Notes: generated from the sequence alone by a model not told the origin. A stretch of DNA of 64,000 bases from Nitrospinia bacterium (GCA_029261715.1 JAJDAT010000001.1:305995-369994), one strand, 5' to 3'. Counted from the stretch's first letter, positions 9,003 to 18,512 are shown. A program made the numbers and translations.

Positions 9003-9986
9003 ATGGAACAGGACCAAGACCTAGACCAACCGCTTCCAAATAATTACGCTATCTGTATTGCTGGACACGGCAGTCGCGATCAAGATGGTATTCAAGAATT
9101 CTTAACTCTCGCGCAGAAGTTTAAAGAAAGAGAGCCTAATCGCGTCGTCGAATGTGGTTTTCTGGAGTTCGCCAAACCCACTATCACCGAAGCGATCTCT
9201 AAATGCTCCCAGGAAGGAATCGATAACATCGTAGTTTTACCGGGTGTGCTCATGGCAGCCGGTCACGCTAAAAACGATATGCCAAGCGAAGTGTTACAAG
9301 CCAATAAAGATTACCCTAACTTGAATATTCAGTATGGCCGCCCCTTGGACATGCATCCAAAAGTATTAAAAGTATGTTCCGATAGAATCGAATCGATAGA
9401 GAAATCGTCTTCCCAAAATATTTCCCGCAAAGAAACACTTTTGCTCACTGTTGGGCGCGGTAGTAGCGATCCTGACGCTAACTCCAACATCGCTAAAATC
9501 AGTAGAATGTTATGGGAAGGCATGGGCTTTGGTTGGGCTGAAACTTGTTTTATTGGCGTCACCCAACCCCTGTTGGCAGACTGCCTGGAAAAGGCGACGA
9601 TAATGGGATACAAGCGAGTTATCGTTTTTCCATATTTCCTGTTTACGGGAATATTGATTAAAAAGATCTATTCCATCGCCGATGACTTTCGAAATAAATA
9701 CCCTGATATAGAATTCCTAAAAGCTCCATATCTTAATTACGACGATCTCATTATCGACGTTTTTATGGAGCGCGCTCGTGAAGTTCCTTTCGGACAACAG
9801 AATATGAACTGTCAGATGTGCAAATATCGCGAACAAGTGGTAGGATTTGAAGATCAAGTAGGAGAGCCGCAAGCGGGACACCATCACCATGTTAGAGGGA
9901 TTGAAGGTTATCACGATCATGCGCACGGACACTCCCACGATCATTCACATGCGCCTGGACATTCTCATGAGGAAAACGATTCCTAG
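9003..9986 (+). CDS. cbiX: sirohydrochlorin cobaltochelatase CbiX, two-domain form
   Basis: CbiX inserts cobalt into sirohydrochlorin, the entry step of the early-cobalt route. The first half carries AGHGSRD near residue 20; the second half repeats the fold with TVGRGSSDPD. After the chelatase domains comes a CxxC motif (NCQMCKYR) and a very His-rich tail of alternating HD, HG and HS. The long CbiX described from Bacillus megaterium likewise has an MxCxxC iron-sulfur site and a His-rich segment. AAAGG lies upstream of the ATG. It is the first gene behind riboswitch 1, 34 bases before the next gene. Confidence 0.9.
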   Translation: MEQDQDLDQPLPNNYAICIAGHGSRDQDGIQEFLTLAQKFKEREPNRVVECGFLEFAKPTITEAISKCSQEGIDNIVVLPGVLMAAGHAKNDMPSEVLQANKDYPNLNIQYGRPLDMHPKVLKVCSDRIESIEKSSSQNISRKETLLLTVGRGSSDPDANSNIAKISRMLWEGMGFGWAETCFIGVTQPLLADCLEKATIMGYKRVIVFPYFLFTGILIKKIYSIADDFRNKYPDIEFLKAPYLNYDDLIIDVFMERAREVPFGQQNMNCQMCKYREQVVGFEDQVGEPQAGHHHHVRGIEGYHDHAHGHSHDHSHAPGHSHEENDS

Positions 9987-10020
9987 CGCTGATTAAACTT
10001 TCATTAAAAAAGATTTAGTC

Positions 10021-11814
10021 ATGGAAATTTATCAACCTCACCCCATTGAAAAAGAGAGCTACGAAATCATCGATGGCCTGATAGATTTGTCCTCGTATCC
10101 ACCTGAAGTTCAAGAAATTTACAAACGCGTTATCCACACATCAGGCGATACTAAAATCATTGAAGACTTTCATATTTCAGAAAATGCGATTGAGGCTGGC
10201 GTTAAAGCTATTCTAAACGGAGCTGTCATCTTAACCGACGTCACCATGGTGCAAGCGGGTCTAAAAAGACAATTGATGGAACATTTTAAATTGGATTCGA
10301 TTTGCTGGGTTCACTCACCGGAAACGCATTTGCTCGCAGAAAAAGATCAAACCACTCGCTCCAGAGCGGCTATCCGTAGAGCCGCAGGGCACATTTGGGA
10401 TAAACCCATCATACTACTCGTTGGGGACGCTCCAACCGCATTGAGCGAAGCGGTGGACCTGGCATTGAAGGAAACCTTCAAACCTGAACTCATCATTGGA
10501 ATACCAGTTGGTTTCGTCGGCACGGAGCAAAGTAAAAAAGAACTCAAGGAACAATCAAAGGTACCTTACATAACAAACGTTGGAACGCGCGGCGGCTCGC
10601 CTATCGCCGCTTCGATATTCAATGCGCTACTGATTTTAGCTTCCCGAGAAACTCCAGAAGCAACCCAAAAGGTTTCGGCAAGCTCCATCGATCTATCTTT
10701 ACCAACCGAGCAAGGATTAATGCGGGGCTACACCACAGGCAGTTGCGCTACCGCAGCGGCTAAAGCCGCTTTTAGTTTTTTAACAAACGGTAAAGCGCCT
10801 ACAGAAATAGAAATCGAACTGCCTTCGGAAGAAACACTCACGATACCTGTGAACTTTGCCCGTAAAACAGATCAAGGCGCTATAGCGCAAGTGACTAAAG
10901 ACGCTGGCGATGATCCCGATGTAACTCACAAATGCAGCGTAGAAGTAGAAGTTAAAAGAAACGATCTTATGGAGTTTCAGTTTTTTGCGGGACCGGGCGT
11001 TGGGACCGTTTGTGAAGAAGGATTACAACTTGCGAAAGGTCAACCGGCAATAAATCCTATCCCTCGCGTAATGATCCAAAGCAACTTAACGCAACAGCAA
11101 GAAAAACCAGGCTGCCCAGGTGATTGGAAAAACACCGGGTTAGATATAATCATTAGCATACCTGGCGGCGAAGAAATCGCTAAAAAAACTTATAACCCAC
11201 GCATTGGCGTTCAAGGCGGATTATCTATACTAGGAACATCAGGAATTGTTGAACCTATGTCGCTAAGCGCATGGCAAGCCGCTGTCGAAATTTATATCGA
11301 TGTCGCACTAGCCACTCAAGCGGACTCAATTGTTTTCAGTCCAGGAAAATGGGGACAAAATTTCTTTCACAAACGCGCCAAAACTCCGCTCAACCAAATT
11401 TGTATGATCTCTAACTTTATGGGATCGGCGCTCGATCATTTAAAAAAACGGCTTGGAGAAAACAATTACCCATTGGAAACTTTAAAGATCGCAGGTCACC
11501 CAGGCAAACTTGCAAAAGTTATAGACAGTCATTGGAACACCCATTCAAAAGAATCTCCAATGGCCGTTCCTATTATAGTGAGACTCGCTTCGGAAATTTT
11601 CCGCGATGAAACGGTCAAAGAAATGGAAAACGCTATTTCGGTAGAACAAATCATTCAGATAAGCCACCGGGAAGGATTTATCACGCGGCTATTCGATTTA
11701 GTCTCTTTAGAAATAGCAAAATCTATTGCCGAATACTTAGGCGGTAAACCAAAAGTGGAAGTTTATTTGGCCGACTTCAAAGGCAACTTAATAGGATCTT
11801 TTACAGGACTTTAA
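10021..11814 (+). CDS. cbiCD: CbiC-CbiD fusion: precorrin-8X methylmutase and cobalt-precorrin-5B C1-methyltransferase
   Basis: Two corrin enzymes are joined in one 597-residue chain. Residues 1-210 are CbiC/CobH: RVIHTSGD with the catalytic-type His39, then AVILTDVTMVQAG and a GxPVGFVG segment. From about residue 230 the chain is CbiD: MRGYTTGSCATAAAKAA, later FAGPGVGTVCEEG and GTSGIVEPMS. CbiD methylates C1 and CbiC moves a methyl group from C11 to C12. The steps are not adjacent in the pathway, so the fusion more likely fixes stoichiometry than channels a substrate. It lies mid-operon with four bases before cbiL. Confidence 0.93.
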   Translation: MEIYQPHPIEKESYEIIDGLIDLSSYPPEVQEIYKRVIHTSGDTKIIEDFHISENAIEAGVKAILNGAVILTDVTMVQAGLKRQLMEHFKLDSICWVHSPETHLLAEKDQTTRSRAAIRRAAGHIWDKPIILLVGDAPTALSEAVDLALKETFKPELIIGIPVGFVGTEQSKKELKEQSKVPYITNVGTRGGSPIAASIFNALLILASRETPEATQKVSASSIDLSLPTEQGLMRGYTTGSCATAAAKAAFSFLTNGKAPTEIEIELPSEETLTIPVNFARKTDQGAIAQVTKDAGDDPDVTHKCSVEVEVKRNDLMEFQFFAGPGVGTVCEEGLQLAKGQPAINPIPRVMIQSNLTQQQEKPGCPGDWKNTGLDIIISIPGGEEIAKKTYNPRIGVQGGLSILGTSGIVEPMSLSAWQAAVEIYIDVALATQADSIVFSPGKWGQNFFHKRAKTPLNQICMISNFMGSALDHLKKRLGENNYPLETLKIAGHPGKLAKVIDSHWNTHSKESPMAVPIIVRLASEIFRDETVKEMENAISVEQIIQISHREGFITRLFDLVSLEIAKSIAEYLGGKPKVEVYLADFKGNLIGSFTGL

Positions 11815-11818
11815 TCCA

Positions 11819-12568
11819 TTGACCGAAACTCAAACATCGTCAGGATCTTTCACCGGCATTGGTGTAGGACCAGGGCCAACCGGCTACTTAACGGTAAAAA
11901 GCCAACAAGCTCTTCTGGATGCCGACTTGGTATTGGTCCCCAAAGCTCAAGGCGGGAAAAAATCAACCGCGTTGAGCTGTATACAGGACTTACAACTACC
12001 AGAAGATAAGATCGTGCATCTGGAATACCCCATGACCAACGAGACTGCGACCTTGGACGCCAGGTACGATGAAGTTGCAAACCAAATAGCCGATTACTTG
12101 CAAAAAGATCTACGTATCGCCTATGTCACTTTAGGCGACCCATATTTATTTTCTACTTATATCTACACAGTACAAGCGCTAAAAAGAAATTTTCCCGATA
12201 CGGAAATTAAAACATACCCAGGCATTAGTTCGTTTCAGGCATTGGCTTCCGCGCTCAACATGCCTCTGGGAACGGGAAAAGAAAAAATTTTAATCTTGCC
12301 CTGCCCCGACGCTCCACACGAGTTAGCGCAATATATTGAACAAAATGAAAACGTAGTCCTCATGAAAATTGGTGACCGCTTTCCCTGGGTCTACGAACTG
12401 CTAAAGCAAATGGATATTCTTCACTATTGCGCCTTAGGCAAACGCATTGGCTTAGATAACGAAATTCTTACCAGAGAATTGGAGGAATTAGATATGGATT
12501 CTAAACCCGGATACTTATCCGTTATGTTAATCCGTAAATCAGAAGTTTTAGCCAGGAAAGATGTATGA
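11819..12568 (+). CDS. cbiL: cobalt-factor II / precorrin-2 C20-methyltransferase
   Basis: This is an SAM-dependent tetrapyrrole methylase of about 249 residues. FTGIGVGPGPTGYLTVKSQQAL is the N-terminal GxGPG loop; AYVTLGDPYLFSTY is the CbiL/CobI-type version of the second conserved loop; TYPGISSFQALASALN follows. These variants separate CbiL from the CbiF, CbiH and CbiE paralogues in this window. The start is TTG at 11819, four bases behind the previous stop; no better start precedes the GxGPG loop. It methylates C20 of the early corrin precursor. Confidence 0.9.
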   Translation: MTETQTSSGSFTGIGVGPGPTGYLTVKSQQALLDADLVLVPKAQGGKKSTALSCIQDLQLPEDKIVHLEYPMTNETATLDARYDEVANQIADYLQKDLRIAYVTLGDPYLFSTYIYTVQALKRNFPDTEIKTYPGISSFQALASALNMPLGTGKEKILILPCPDAPHELAQYIEQNENVVLMKIGDRFPWVYELLKQMDILHYCALGKRIGLDNEILTRELEELDMDSKPGYLSVMLIRKSEVLARKDV

Positions 12569-12644
12569 CTACTCATATTACGAAGGCAAAGCTGTGTTTA
12601 GTCGATTCGTTTACGCTTCAAAATAATAGAAGGAATAAAAACCG

Positions 12645-13409
12645 TTGAAAGTATATTTTATTGGAGCCGGTCCAGGAGATGTGGAACTCATCACCATTAA
12701 AGGACATAGAATATTGCAAGCCTGTCCGTTCATCATGTATGCAGGTTCATTAATCAATAAAGAACTGTTAAACGATCTGCCAAGTTCGACCAAAATATTC
12801 GACACCGCAGAATTAGACCTGGGTCAGCAAGTCGCTCTTTATAAAGAAGCTTATGAGAACGACATGGACGTGGCGCGATTGCAAAGCGGAGACCTTTCCA
12901 TATACGGTTCAATTGGCGAACAAATGAGAAAACTCGACGAACTAGGAATCGATTACGAAATAATTCCCGGGGTTTCATCGGTAGCAGCCTCCGCCGCCGC
13001 GTTGCGCAAAGAGTTAACGTTACCAAACGTCTCGCAAACAGTCATTCTTTCCAGAATGAGCGGCAGAACCAAAGTACCGCCAGACGAAGAGTTGGAGCTA
13101 TTAGCGTCGCATAAATGCACGCTATGTTTATTCCTGTCTATTTTAAAGTTAAGAGAAGCCGCCGAGAAACTATCCAAATATTACAATCCTAAAACACCCG
13201 TTGCCGTAGTATATAAAGCAAGCTGGCCTGACGAAAAAATTATAAAAGGCGATCTAACCAACATCGCCGATTTAGTGGAAAAAGAAAAAATCACTCTAAC
13301 CGCTCTAATTATGGTTGGCGACGTTTTAGAGTCCTCAGATTTTCAAGACTCAAAACTCTACTCGGAAGACTTTTCGCATCGCTTCAGGAAGAAAAATGCA
13401 AAAGCCTAA
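12645..13409 (+). CDS. cbiF: cobalt-precorrin-4 C11-methyltransferase
   Basis: MKVYFIGAGPGDVELITIKG, YAGSLI, ARLQSGDLSIYGSIGEQ and IIPGVSSVAASAAAL are the typical CbiF/CobM loops of the tetrapyrrole methylase fold. The start is a TTG with AAGGA about 12 bases upstream. The 76-base gap before it is the largest inside this operon. The 3' end overlaps cbiG by 14 bases, so the two are probably translationally coupled; CbiF adds the C11 methyl before CbiG opens the ring-A lactone. Confidence 0.92.
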   Translation: MKVYFIGAGPGDVELITIKGHRILQACPFIMYAGSLINKELLNDLPSSTKIFDTAELDLGQQVALYKEAYENDMDVARLQSGDLSIYGSIGEQMRKLDELGIDYEIIPGVSSVAASAAALRKELTLPNVSQTVILSRMSGRTKVPPDEELELLASHKCTLCLFLSILKLREAAEKLSKYYNPKTPVAVVYKASWPDEKIIKGDLTNIADLVEKEKITLTALIMVGDVLESSDFQDSKLYSEDFSHRFRKKNAKA

Positions 13410-14205
13410 AAAAGTAGCAATCGTAGTAATTAGGGAAGAAGGGCTGGATATCGCCCGCAAACTGCATCAAACGGAACCCGACTGGCATTTATGGGGACCC
13501 AAGATTACCGAACCGAAAGAATCCGAATTTGTATTCGAACCACGCTTTAAAGATTGGTTAAAAAACCACTTCGATAAATACGACGGATTTGTTTGCTTCA
13601 TGGCGGCGGGAATTGTTGTCCGTGCGCTATCCCCTTTAGTAAAACATAAAACAACAGATCCAGGAGTTGTTGTATCCGACGAGTATGGCCGGCAAGCCAT
13701 ATCGCTACTAGGCGGACACGAAGGCGGAGCCAACAACCTGGCATATTGCGTAGCCAACGCTATTGGAGCCGTTCCCGTAATAACCACAGGAACCGAAGCT
13801 CTAAAGGAATATGTACTCGGCATCGGTTGCCGGAAAAACGCTTCGTACCAGTCTCTCCATAAGTTGGTAACTAAAGTATTAAATGAAGTTAACGTAACGC
13901 CGGAACAAATTCGCTGTATCTCTACTATTGATTTAAAGAAAGAAGAACCTTGTATTTTAAAACTGGCGGAAACGTTTCAATGTCCGATACGAATCTTTTC
14001 ACAACGAGAAATTATCGCTTCCGATTTAAACATTACGTCCTCTGAGTTTGTAGAAAATATGATAGGCGTTCCGGGTGTTTGTGAACCCACTTCATTAATG
14101 GCCTCCCATTATGGGAATTTAATTGTAGAAAAAACCACCGAAGACGGCTGCGCCGTCGCTTTGGTGAAAGAATCATCCGTTCACGAAAGAAAAAATAATG
14201 AGTAA
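13396..14205 (+). CDS. cbiG: cobalt-precorrin-5A hydrolase
   Basis: CbiG hydrolyses the delta-lactone of cobalt-precorrin-5A and releases acetaldehyde; it belongs to the oxygen-independent route. The protein shows the CbiG core FMAAGIVVRALSPLVKHK, DPGVVVSDEYGRQAISLL and GGHEGGANNLA, then a C-terminal domain with LGIGCRKN and GVPGVCEPTS. Length (269) is slightly short for the full family. It overlaps its neighbours by 14 and 8 bases. Confidence 0.92.
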   Translation: MQKPKKVAIVVIREEGLDIARKLHQTEPDWHLWGPKITEPKESEFVFEPRFKDWLKNHFDKYDGFVCFMAAGIVVRALSPLVKHKTTDPGVVVSDEYGRQAISLLGGHEGGANNLAYCVANAIGAVPVITTGTEALKEYVLGIGCRKNASYQSLHKLVTKVLNEVNVTPEQIRCISTIDLKKEEPCILKLAETFQCPIRIFSQREIIASDLNITSSEFVENMIGVPGVCEPTSLMASHYGNLIVEKTTEDGCAVALVKESSVHERKNNE

Positions 14206-14941
14206 GCTTTACCTCGTTTCTATAGGCCCTGGCGATTTAGACTTGATAGTGCCGCGCGCGCAATCCGCATTGCAAAGTAGCGCCACGATTATTGGTCACC
14301 AATTGTATTTAGATTTAATCGCCCAACTTATTAAAGATAAGGAAACTATATCGACTCCCCTAGGCCAAGAGTTAGAGCGAGTCGATTTGGCGATTAAACA
14401 CGTCTTGCAAGGAAAATCAGTGAGCTTAATCTCCAGCGGCGATATTGGCGTTTACGGGCTAGCGGGACTAGCCTTGGAACGGCTGAATCAACAGAAACAC
14501 GAAATTGACGTCGAAATTATTCCAGGCGTAACCTCGGCAACCGCCTGCGGCTCGCTACTCGGCGCTCCATTGACGCTCGATTTTTTAACGTTGTCGCTTT
14601 CAGATATTTTAGTGCCACGCGATCAAATTTTGAAACGCGCCCAAGCGGCGGCGGTAGGAGACTTTGTTTCCGTTCTTTACAATGTGCAGAGCGCGCAACG
14701 TAAAGGATTGATCTACGAAGTGCTGGAAAAATTTAGACCTTACAGACCGCCCGAAACTCCCTGTGGAGTCGTGGCAAACGCATACCGCGAAAAACAAAAC
14801 TTTCAAATAGTAAACTTTGAAGACCTGTTCGATATGAACTTCAATATGCTGACCACGTTGATAGTAGGCAATGAATCCACCATTAAAACCGGTCAGTTTA
14901 TGGTTGCGAAAAGAGGGTATTCGTTGACGAATGAGTCCTAA
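14198..14941 (+). CDS. cbiH: cobalt-precorrin-3B C17-methyltransferase
   Basis: LYLVSIGPGDLDLIVPRAQSAL, the GHQLYLDLI segment, LISSGDIGVYGLAG and IIPGVTSATACGSLLGAPL identify a CbiH/CobJ methylase, which contracts the ring while methylating C17. The length (247) is that of a stand-alone CbiH without extra domains. It overlaps cbiG by 8 and cobK by 11 bases. Confidence 0.92.
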   Translation: MSKLYLVSIGPGDLDLIVPRAQSALQSSATIIGHQLYLDLIAQLIKDKETISTPLGQELERVDLAIKHVLQGKSVSLISSGDIGVYGLAGLALERLNQQKHEIDVEIIPGVTSATACGSLLGAPLTLDFLTLSLSDILVPRDQILKRAQAAAVGDFVSVLYNVQSAQRKGLIYEVLEKFRPYRPPETPCGVVANAYREKQNFQIVNFEDLFDMNFNMLTTLIVGNESTIKTGQFMVAKRGYSLTNES

Positions 14942-15716
14942 CGAACCAACCCCTAAAGATCTTGTCTGGTTATTTTCAGGAACGTCCGATGGCAACTCGA
15001 TAGGTCTTAAATTAATCAATGCAGGCTATTCAATAAAACTGTTTATAGCCACCGACTATGGAAAAGAAATCGCTTTAAAATCCTTTCACGCAGATATCAT
15101 CAACACCGGCAGACTAAACCGAGACCAGTTATTCAAACAAGAAAAAGAAGACCGCCCCAAAACCATAATAGACGCCACCCACCCGTTTGCTGTAGAAATC
15201 AGCGCCAACCTCATCGAATTGTGCAATCAAACATCTGCCAACTACGTCCGCTTTGAACGTCCTAACGATTTACCATCAGACAAGGATATTCATACCGTCA
15301 CTGATTACAAAAAAGCCGCTCACAAAGCCGATCAATTAGGTAAACGGATTTTACTAACAACCGGTTCAAAAGAAATCGATACTTTTTTAAACGCAGGGAT
15401 GAATGGGGAATTATTTTTAAGAATGCTCCCCTCCCCTAAACTGTTGCAAGAAGTATTGGCAAAAGGAATGCATCAAAAGAATATCGTCGCTATGCAGGGA
15501 CCGTTTAGCGTTGATACCAACCAAAGTTTGATCGAACGCTGGAAAATCGATTGTTTAGTGACCAAAGCGTCCGGTAAAGAAGGTGGGTTGCTGGAGAAAA
15601 TAGAAGCGGCACGGATTTGCAATATTCCTGTTGTGATCATCGACCGACCACACATTGACTATCCACTAGCCTTTAATGGAATAGACCCTCTATTTCAATA
15701 TTTACGCGCAAACTAA
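14931..15716 (+). CDS. cobK: precorrin-6A reductase
   Basis: The N-terminal LVWLFSGTSDGNSIGLKL is the nucleotide-binding start of CobK/CbiJ; IIDATHPFAVEISANL, LLTTGSKEID and VTKASGKEGGLLEKI are further family signatures. The enzyme uses a reduced nicotinamide cofactor to reduce the macrocycle. It is the last corrin gene of operon 1. Its final 56 codons (15549-15716) are present a second time at 16933-17100, behind the pentapeptide gene, with no length change. No clear terminator separates it from that gene. Confidence 0.92.
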   Translation: MSPNEPTPKDLVWLFSGTSDGNSIGLKLINAGYSIKLFIATDYGKEIALKSFHADIINTGRLNRDQLFKQEKEDRPKTIIDATHPFAVEISANLIELCNQTSANYVRFERPNDLPSDKDIHTVTDYKKAAHKADQLGKRILLTTGSKEIDTFLNAGMNGELFLRMLPSPKLLQEVLAKGMHQKNIVAMQGPFSVDTNQSLIERWKIDCLVTKASGKEGGLLEKIEAARICNIPVVIIDRPHIDYPLAFNGIDPLFQYLRAN

Positions 15717-15818
15717 CTCTGAAGAGTTCATCTATCAATAGTTTTCACTTGCAAAATTCCTCCAATTAAATATTATGAACACCAATATTACTTTCCCCCT
15801 AGCAGAGACGACAACGGC

Positions 15819-16877
15819 ATGACAACTCCCATTAAACCACCACCTTGGAACAAATTTTATCAGGATAAACCATATCGCTATCTACTTTTTTTCGAGTGGG
15901 CCGCAGAATGGATTCTCTATTTTTTTGAGCGTTTTGCATCAATAAAGCTGATTGTCAATGGGGTTGTAGCCATTTCCATATTAGTGGGAATAATTCTATT
16001 TTACTTAGATTTAAACGACCGCAAAATGGAACGGGCCGCGAGACGAGCGACCATGTTAGGAACTATAGCTCAAGTTGCCGCCTTGGATAAGTCTAGCAAA
16101 GAACAAAGTCGAGTTGTGCCTATAGTCGAAACATTAGTTAAACAAAAAATGGATCTTTCAAGCCTCCCTCTACCCGGGGCTAACCTAAGAAAAGCGGAAC
16201 TTAAAGAAGCAAAACTTAATAAAGCAAACTTTAGATATTCGGATTTAGGCTGGGCAAACCTCCAAGGAGCAAACCTTAGCGAGGCAATAATTTCAGAGGC
16301 AGATCTAAGTTCAACTAATTTCTTTAAGGCTAAACTTCATAAAACCTCATTAGTGCAATCGAATCTTTATTTAGCAAATTTTGAAAAAGCCGAATTACAA
16401 GACGCAAGTCTTTCAGAAGCGAGATTAATAGGAACAAACCTTCAAAAAACGAACCTAGATAGTGCGAGTTTTTGGAACGCAGATCTAACAGATGCAAAAC
16501 TTATAGGCGCTAATCTCAAAGGGACCTACTTCGCTAACGCTAACCTTAATGGGGCAAATTTTCAAAATGCCACGTTCGGCAAAGCAAAACCAGATGAAGA
16601 ATATATTGAAAGTCTTAGAATCTCAGGAGGAGATACGAGTCCTGTCAAACCAACTAGTGTAAATATGTCTGGAGCATATATTCTAGGAGCAGATTTTAGT
16701 AAAACCAACTTGACTTGTGATGTATTGAAGGGAGCTTTAAATAAAAAAGGTCCTCATTCAAAAAACCCTAAGTATTTCACTGTTAAAGATAAAGATTATC
16801 CTCCGCCCCGATTTCCAAAACATCTAAAAGTAAAATGGAATAAAGACGGAACATTAAAAAGTTGCAATAAAATATAA
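15819..16877 (+). CDS. membrane-anchored pentapeptide-repeat protein
   Basis: The chain of 352 residues begins with a soluble piece and one membrane helix (around residues 47-66, VNGVVAISILVGIILFYLDL). A charged linker follows, then from about residue 115 a run of A(D/N)LXX pentapeptides (GANLRKAELKEAKLNKANF, GANLSEAIISEADLSS and so on) that should form a right-handed beta-helix. The C-terminal 70 residues are basic and lack repeats. Pentapeptide proteins have many roles, so no function follows. The gene lies between cobK and a displaced second copy of the cobK 3' end, which marks it as inserted cargo. Read-through from the cob operon is possible. Confidence 0.82.
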   Translation: MTTPIKPPPWNKFYQDKPYRYLLFFEWAAEWILYFFERFASIKLIVNGVVAISILVGIILFYLDLNDRKMERAARRATMLGTIAQVAALDKSSKEQSRVVPIVETLVKQKMDLSSLPLPGANLRKAELKEAKLNKANFRYSDLGWANLQGANLSEAIISEADLSSTNFFKAKLHKTSLVQSNLYLANFEKAELQDASLSEARLIGTNLQKTNLDSASFWNADLTDAKLIGANLKGTYFANANLNGANFQNATFGKAKPDEEYIESLRISGGDTSPVKPTSVNMSGAYILGADFSKTNLTCDVLKGALNKKGPHSKNPKYFTVKDKDYPPPRFPKHLKVKWNKDGTLKSCNKI

Positions 16878-16929
16878 TTGACTCTCGACAACTTTCTCGA
16901 ATTAGCAAAAGTTTAACAAACTCTTGCGG

Positions 16930-17100
16930 ATAGATTGTTTAGTGACCAAAGCGTCCGGTAAAGAAGGCGGGTTGCTAGAGAAAATAGAAGAGGCACGGGT
17001 TTGTAATATTCCCGTTGTCATTATCGACCGACTACACATCGACTACCCGCTAGTCTTTAATGAAGTAGATCCCCTTCTCCACTATCTTCAAGAACAATAA
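16930..17100 (+). pseudogene. displaced copy of the cobK 3' end
   Basis: In frame, it encodes the last 56 codons of a CobK including a stop (DCLVTKASGKEGGLLEKIEE...ending in LLHYLQEQ), exactly the length of the native end. The first 35 bases are identical to cobK; after that differences accumulate, many at third positions or conservative (I/V, A/V). There is no start codon or reading frame upstream. It looks like a once-functional gene end cut off by the insertion of the pentapeptide gene. Confidence 0.85.
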
Positions 17101-17124
17101 GTTTTTGATGTGGTAGGGGTTTTA

Positions 17125-17390
17125 TTGGACCGGGGCGAGATTCTTCTTCGGCCTTAGCAGACCTCATCAGGATGACAAATCATAGATATCCTATAATCAA
17201 TATTTACTTTTTGTTTAACGCTTAAAAGATATCTCAAAAAATATAAATTCAGACAAAACCCAGCATATTCCCATTCCCTCCGCATGTCATCCAGAGGCTA
17301 TACGCAGTATAGGCGAAGAATCTCGCCTCGATCCAATAAATTGTCATGGTGAGCCTGTCGAACCACGACCACCTCTCACTAACTCAGCGA
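17125..17390. repeat. dispersed repeats, reverse and forward copies
   Basis: The gap 17101-17395 holds a reverse copy (17125-17180, GGCGAGATTCTTCTTCGGCC...AGGATGACA) and a forward copy (17278-17340, CGCATGTCATCCAGAGGC...GAAGAATCTCGCCTCGATCC). They are followed by TGTCATGGTGAGCCTGTCGAACC. No gene is seen. Confidence 0.6.
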
Positions 17391-17395
17391 CTCAA

Positions 17396-17932
17396 TCAAC
17401 AACAATCCTCATCTTCATCGACAACCATTTCCGTAGCTTTCGCTTTTCCAGCCAATGCATCAAGGTAGTCGTCCCGTTGCTTATACCAATCAGTTTCTTC
17501 CGACTGGGATGTCCATTTAAAAGGCTTCATCCAAACAAGAACATTATCTGGATATTCCTGGGCGGCTCCGGTTACGGCATCGATAAGAATTCCAATACTC
17601 CCTCCAGGCATCAGAATGTTGCCAAACGCTATATCTGAGAAATCGCTTTCAACAAGAGTTGTCCCGTTTTCATAACCTTTTTTTCCGCAAATAACTGTGA
17701 GCGGACCATTACCCTTTTGAACGGTTACATTACCCGGCGCATTGGATAAATGATAAACCGAACCTTCTTCGTCCTTAAGATCGCAAGAAGCGTTTTCAAC
17801 CTTTGGAGTATCAATAAACACGCCTTGGCTAGTGCCAGATACAATGGTCGCGCAGTTAGATAAACTAACGCACAATAAAATAAAAACTACTTTAAAAATA
17901 AAATACTGTCCTTTTTTCAAATTCCTCAACAT
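17396..17932 (-). CDS. small lipoprotein
   Basis: The N-terminus has a basic start, a hydrophobic core and the lipobox SLSNC, giving a lipoprotein of about 178 residues before processing. The mature start CATIVSGTSQGVFIDTP resembles many short envelope lipoproteins of unknown role; a PEGA-like small beta domain (NASCDLKDEEGSVYHLSNAPGNVTVQKGNGP) follows. Then comes a Gly-rich segment (GNILMPGGSIGILIDAVTGAAQEYP) that may insert in or lie on the membrane. The tail is acidic and ends in two Cys. It stands alone; no function can be given. Confidence 0.72.
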   Translation of the reverse strand: MLRNLKKGQYFIFKVVFILLCVSLSNCATIVSGTSQGVFIDTPKVENASCDLKDEEGSVYHLSNAPGNVTVQKGNGPLTVICGKKGYENGTTLVESDFSDIAFGNILMPGGSIGILIDAVTGAAQEYPDNVLVWMKPFKWTSQSEETDWYKQRDDYLDALAGKAKATEMVVDEDEDCC

Positions 17933-18344
17933 TAAACTCCAATAACTTTTTTAAATATATATTTAGATCGCGAATAAAAAACCACTCATGAGATTTGATT
18001 AGACACACCACACCAACAAAAAAACAAAGGCTTCAATAATTTGAATTTATAAAGGGGAATTTCGTTTCAGACTAGGAGGTATCGAATGAGCGCGTTCTGA
18101 AGGCTTAGTCGATCAGTATCAGGGAAGCGTTAGACTAGTTGACCCAATAAATTTAAAGGTATAGAAACTAGGTATTTAAAATAGGCAGTTCAAACCAGCT
18201 TTCATGTAGAGATTTTAATAATAATTGTGGCAACAGCGGGAGGGGAAAGTCTCTAATTTCAGTTTCAATATTTGCCAAGTATGAGATAGAACCATATTAA
18301 CACTAATTTTCCTACCTTGAAAGAAGTTTTATGATTAAAGAAAA

Positions 18345-18512
18345 ATTATCATGCTGAGGCTCGCGAACTACGACCACCTCTATGCCTTTAAAGTATTATA
18401 AAACAAGCGTCAAACAAAATTGGATTCAGTCTAATTCCCATTCCCAACGCATGTCATTCTGAAGAGAACCTTCAGGTTCTGTGAAGGATTTCGCTTCGAT
18501 TTAATAAAAGCT
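18345..18512 (+). repeat. dispersed repeats in an otherwise empty gap
   Basis: The gap 17933-18735 holds two copies of the dispersed repeat (18345-18385, CATGCTGAGGCTCGCGAAC; 18441-18512, CATGTCATTCTGAAG...GTGAAGGATTTCGCTTCGA). Otherwise I see only AT-rich sequence. Confidence 0.55.

Noticed and set aside
18073..18099. Strong ribosome site AGGAGG before an ATG
   Set aside because: The frame is only four codons (MSAF and stop) and nothing suggests a leader peptide for a downstream gene.
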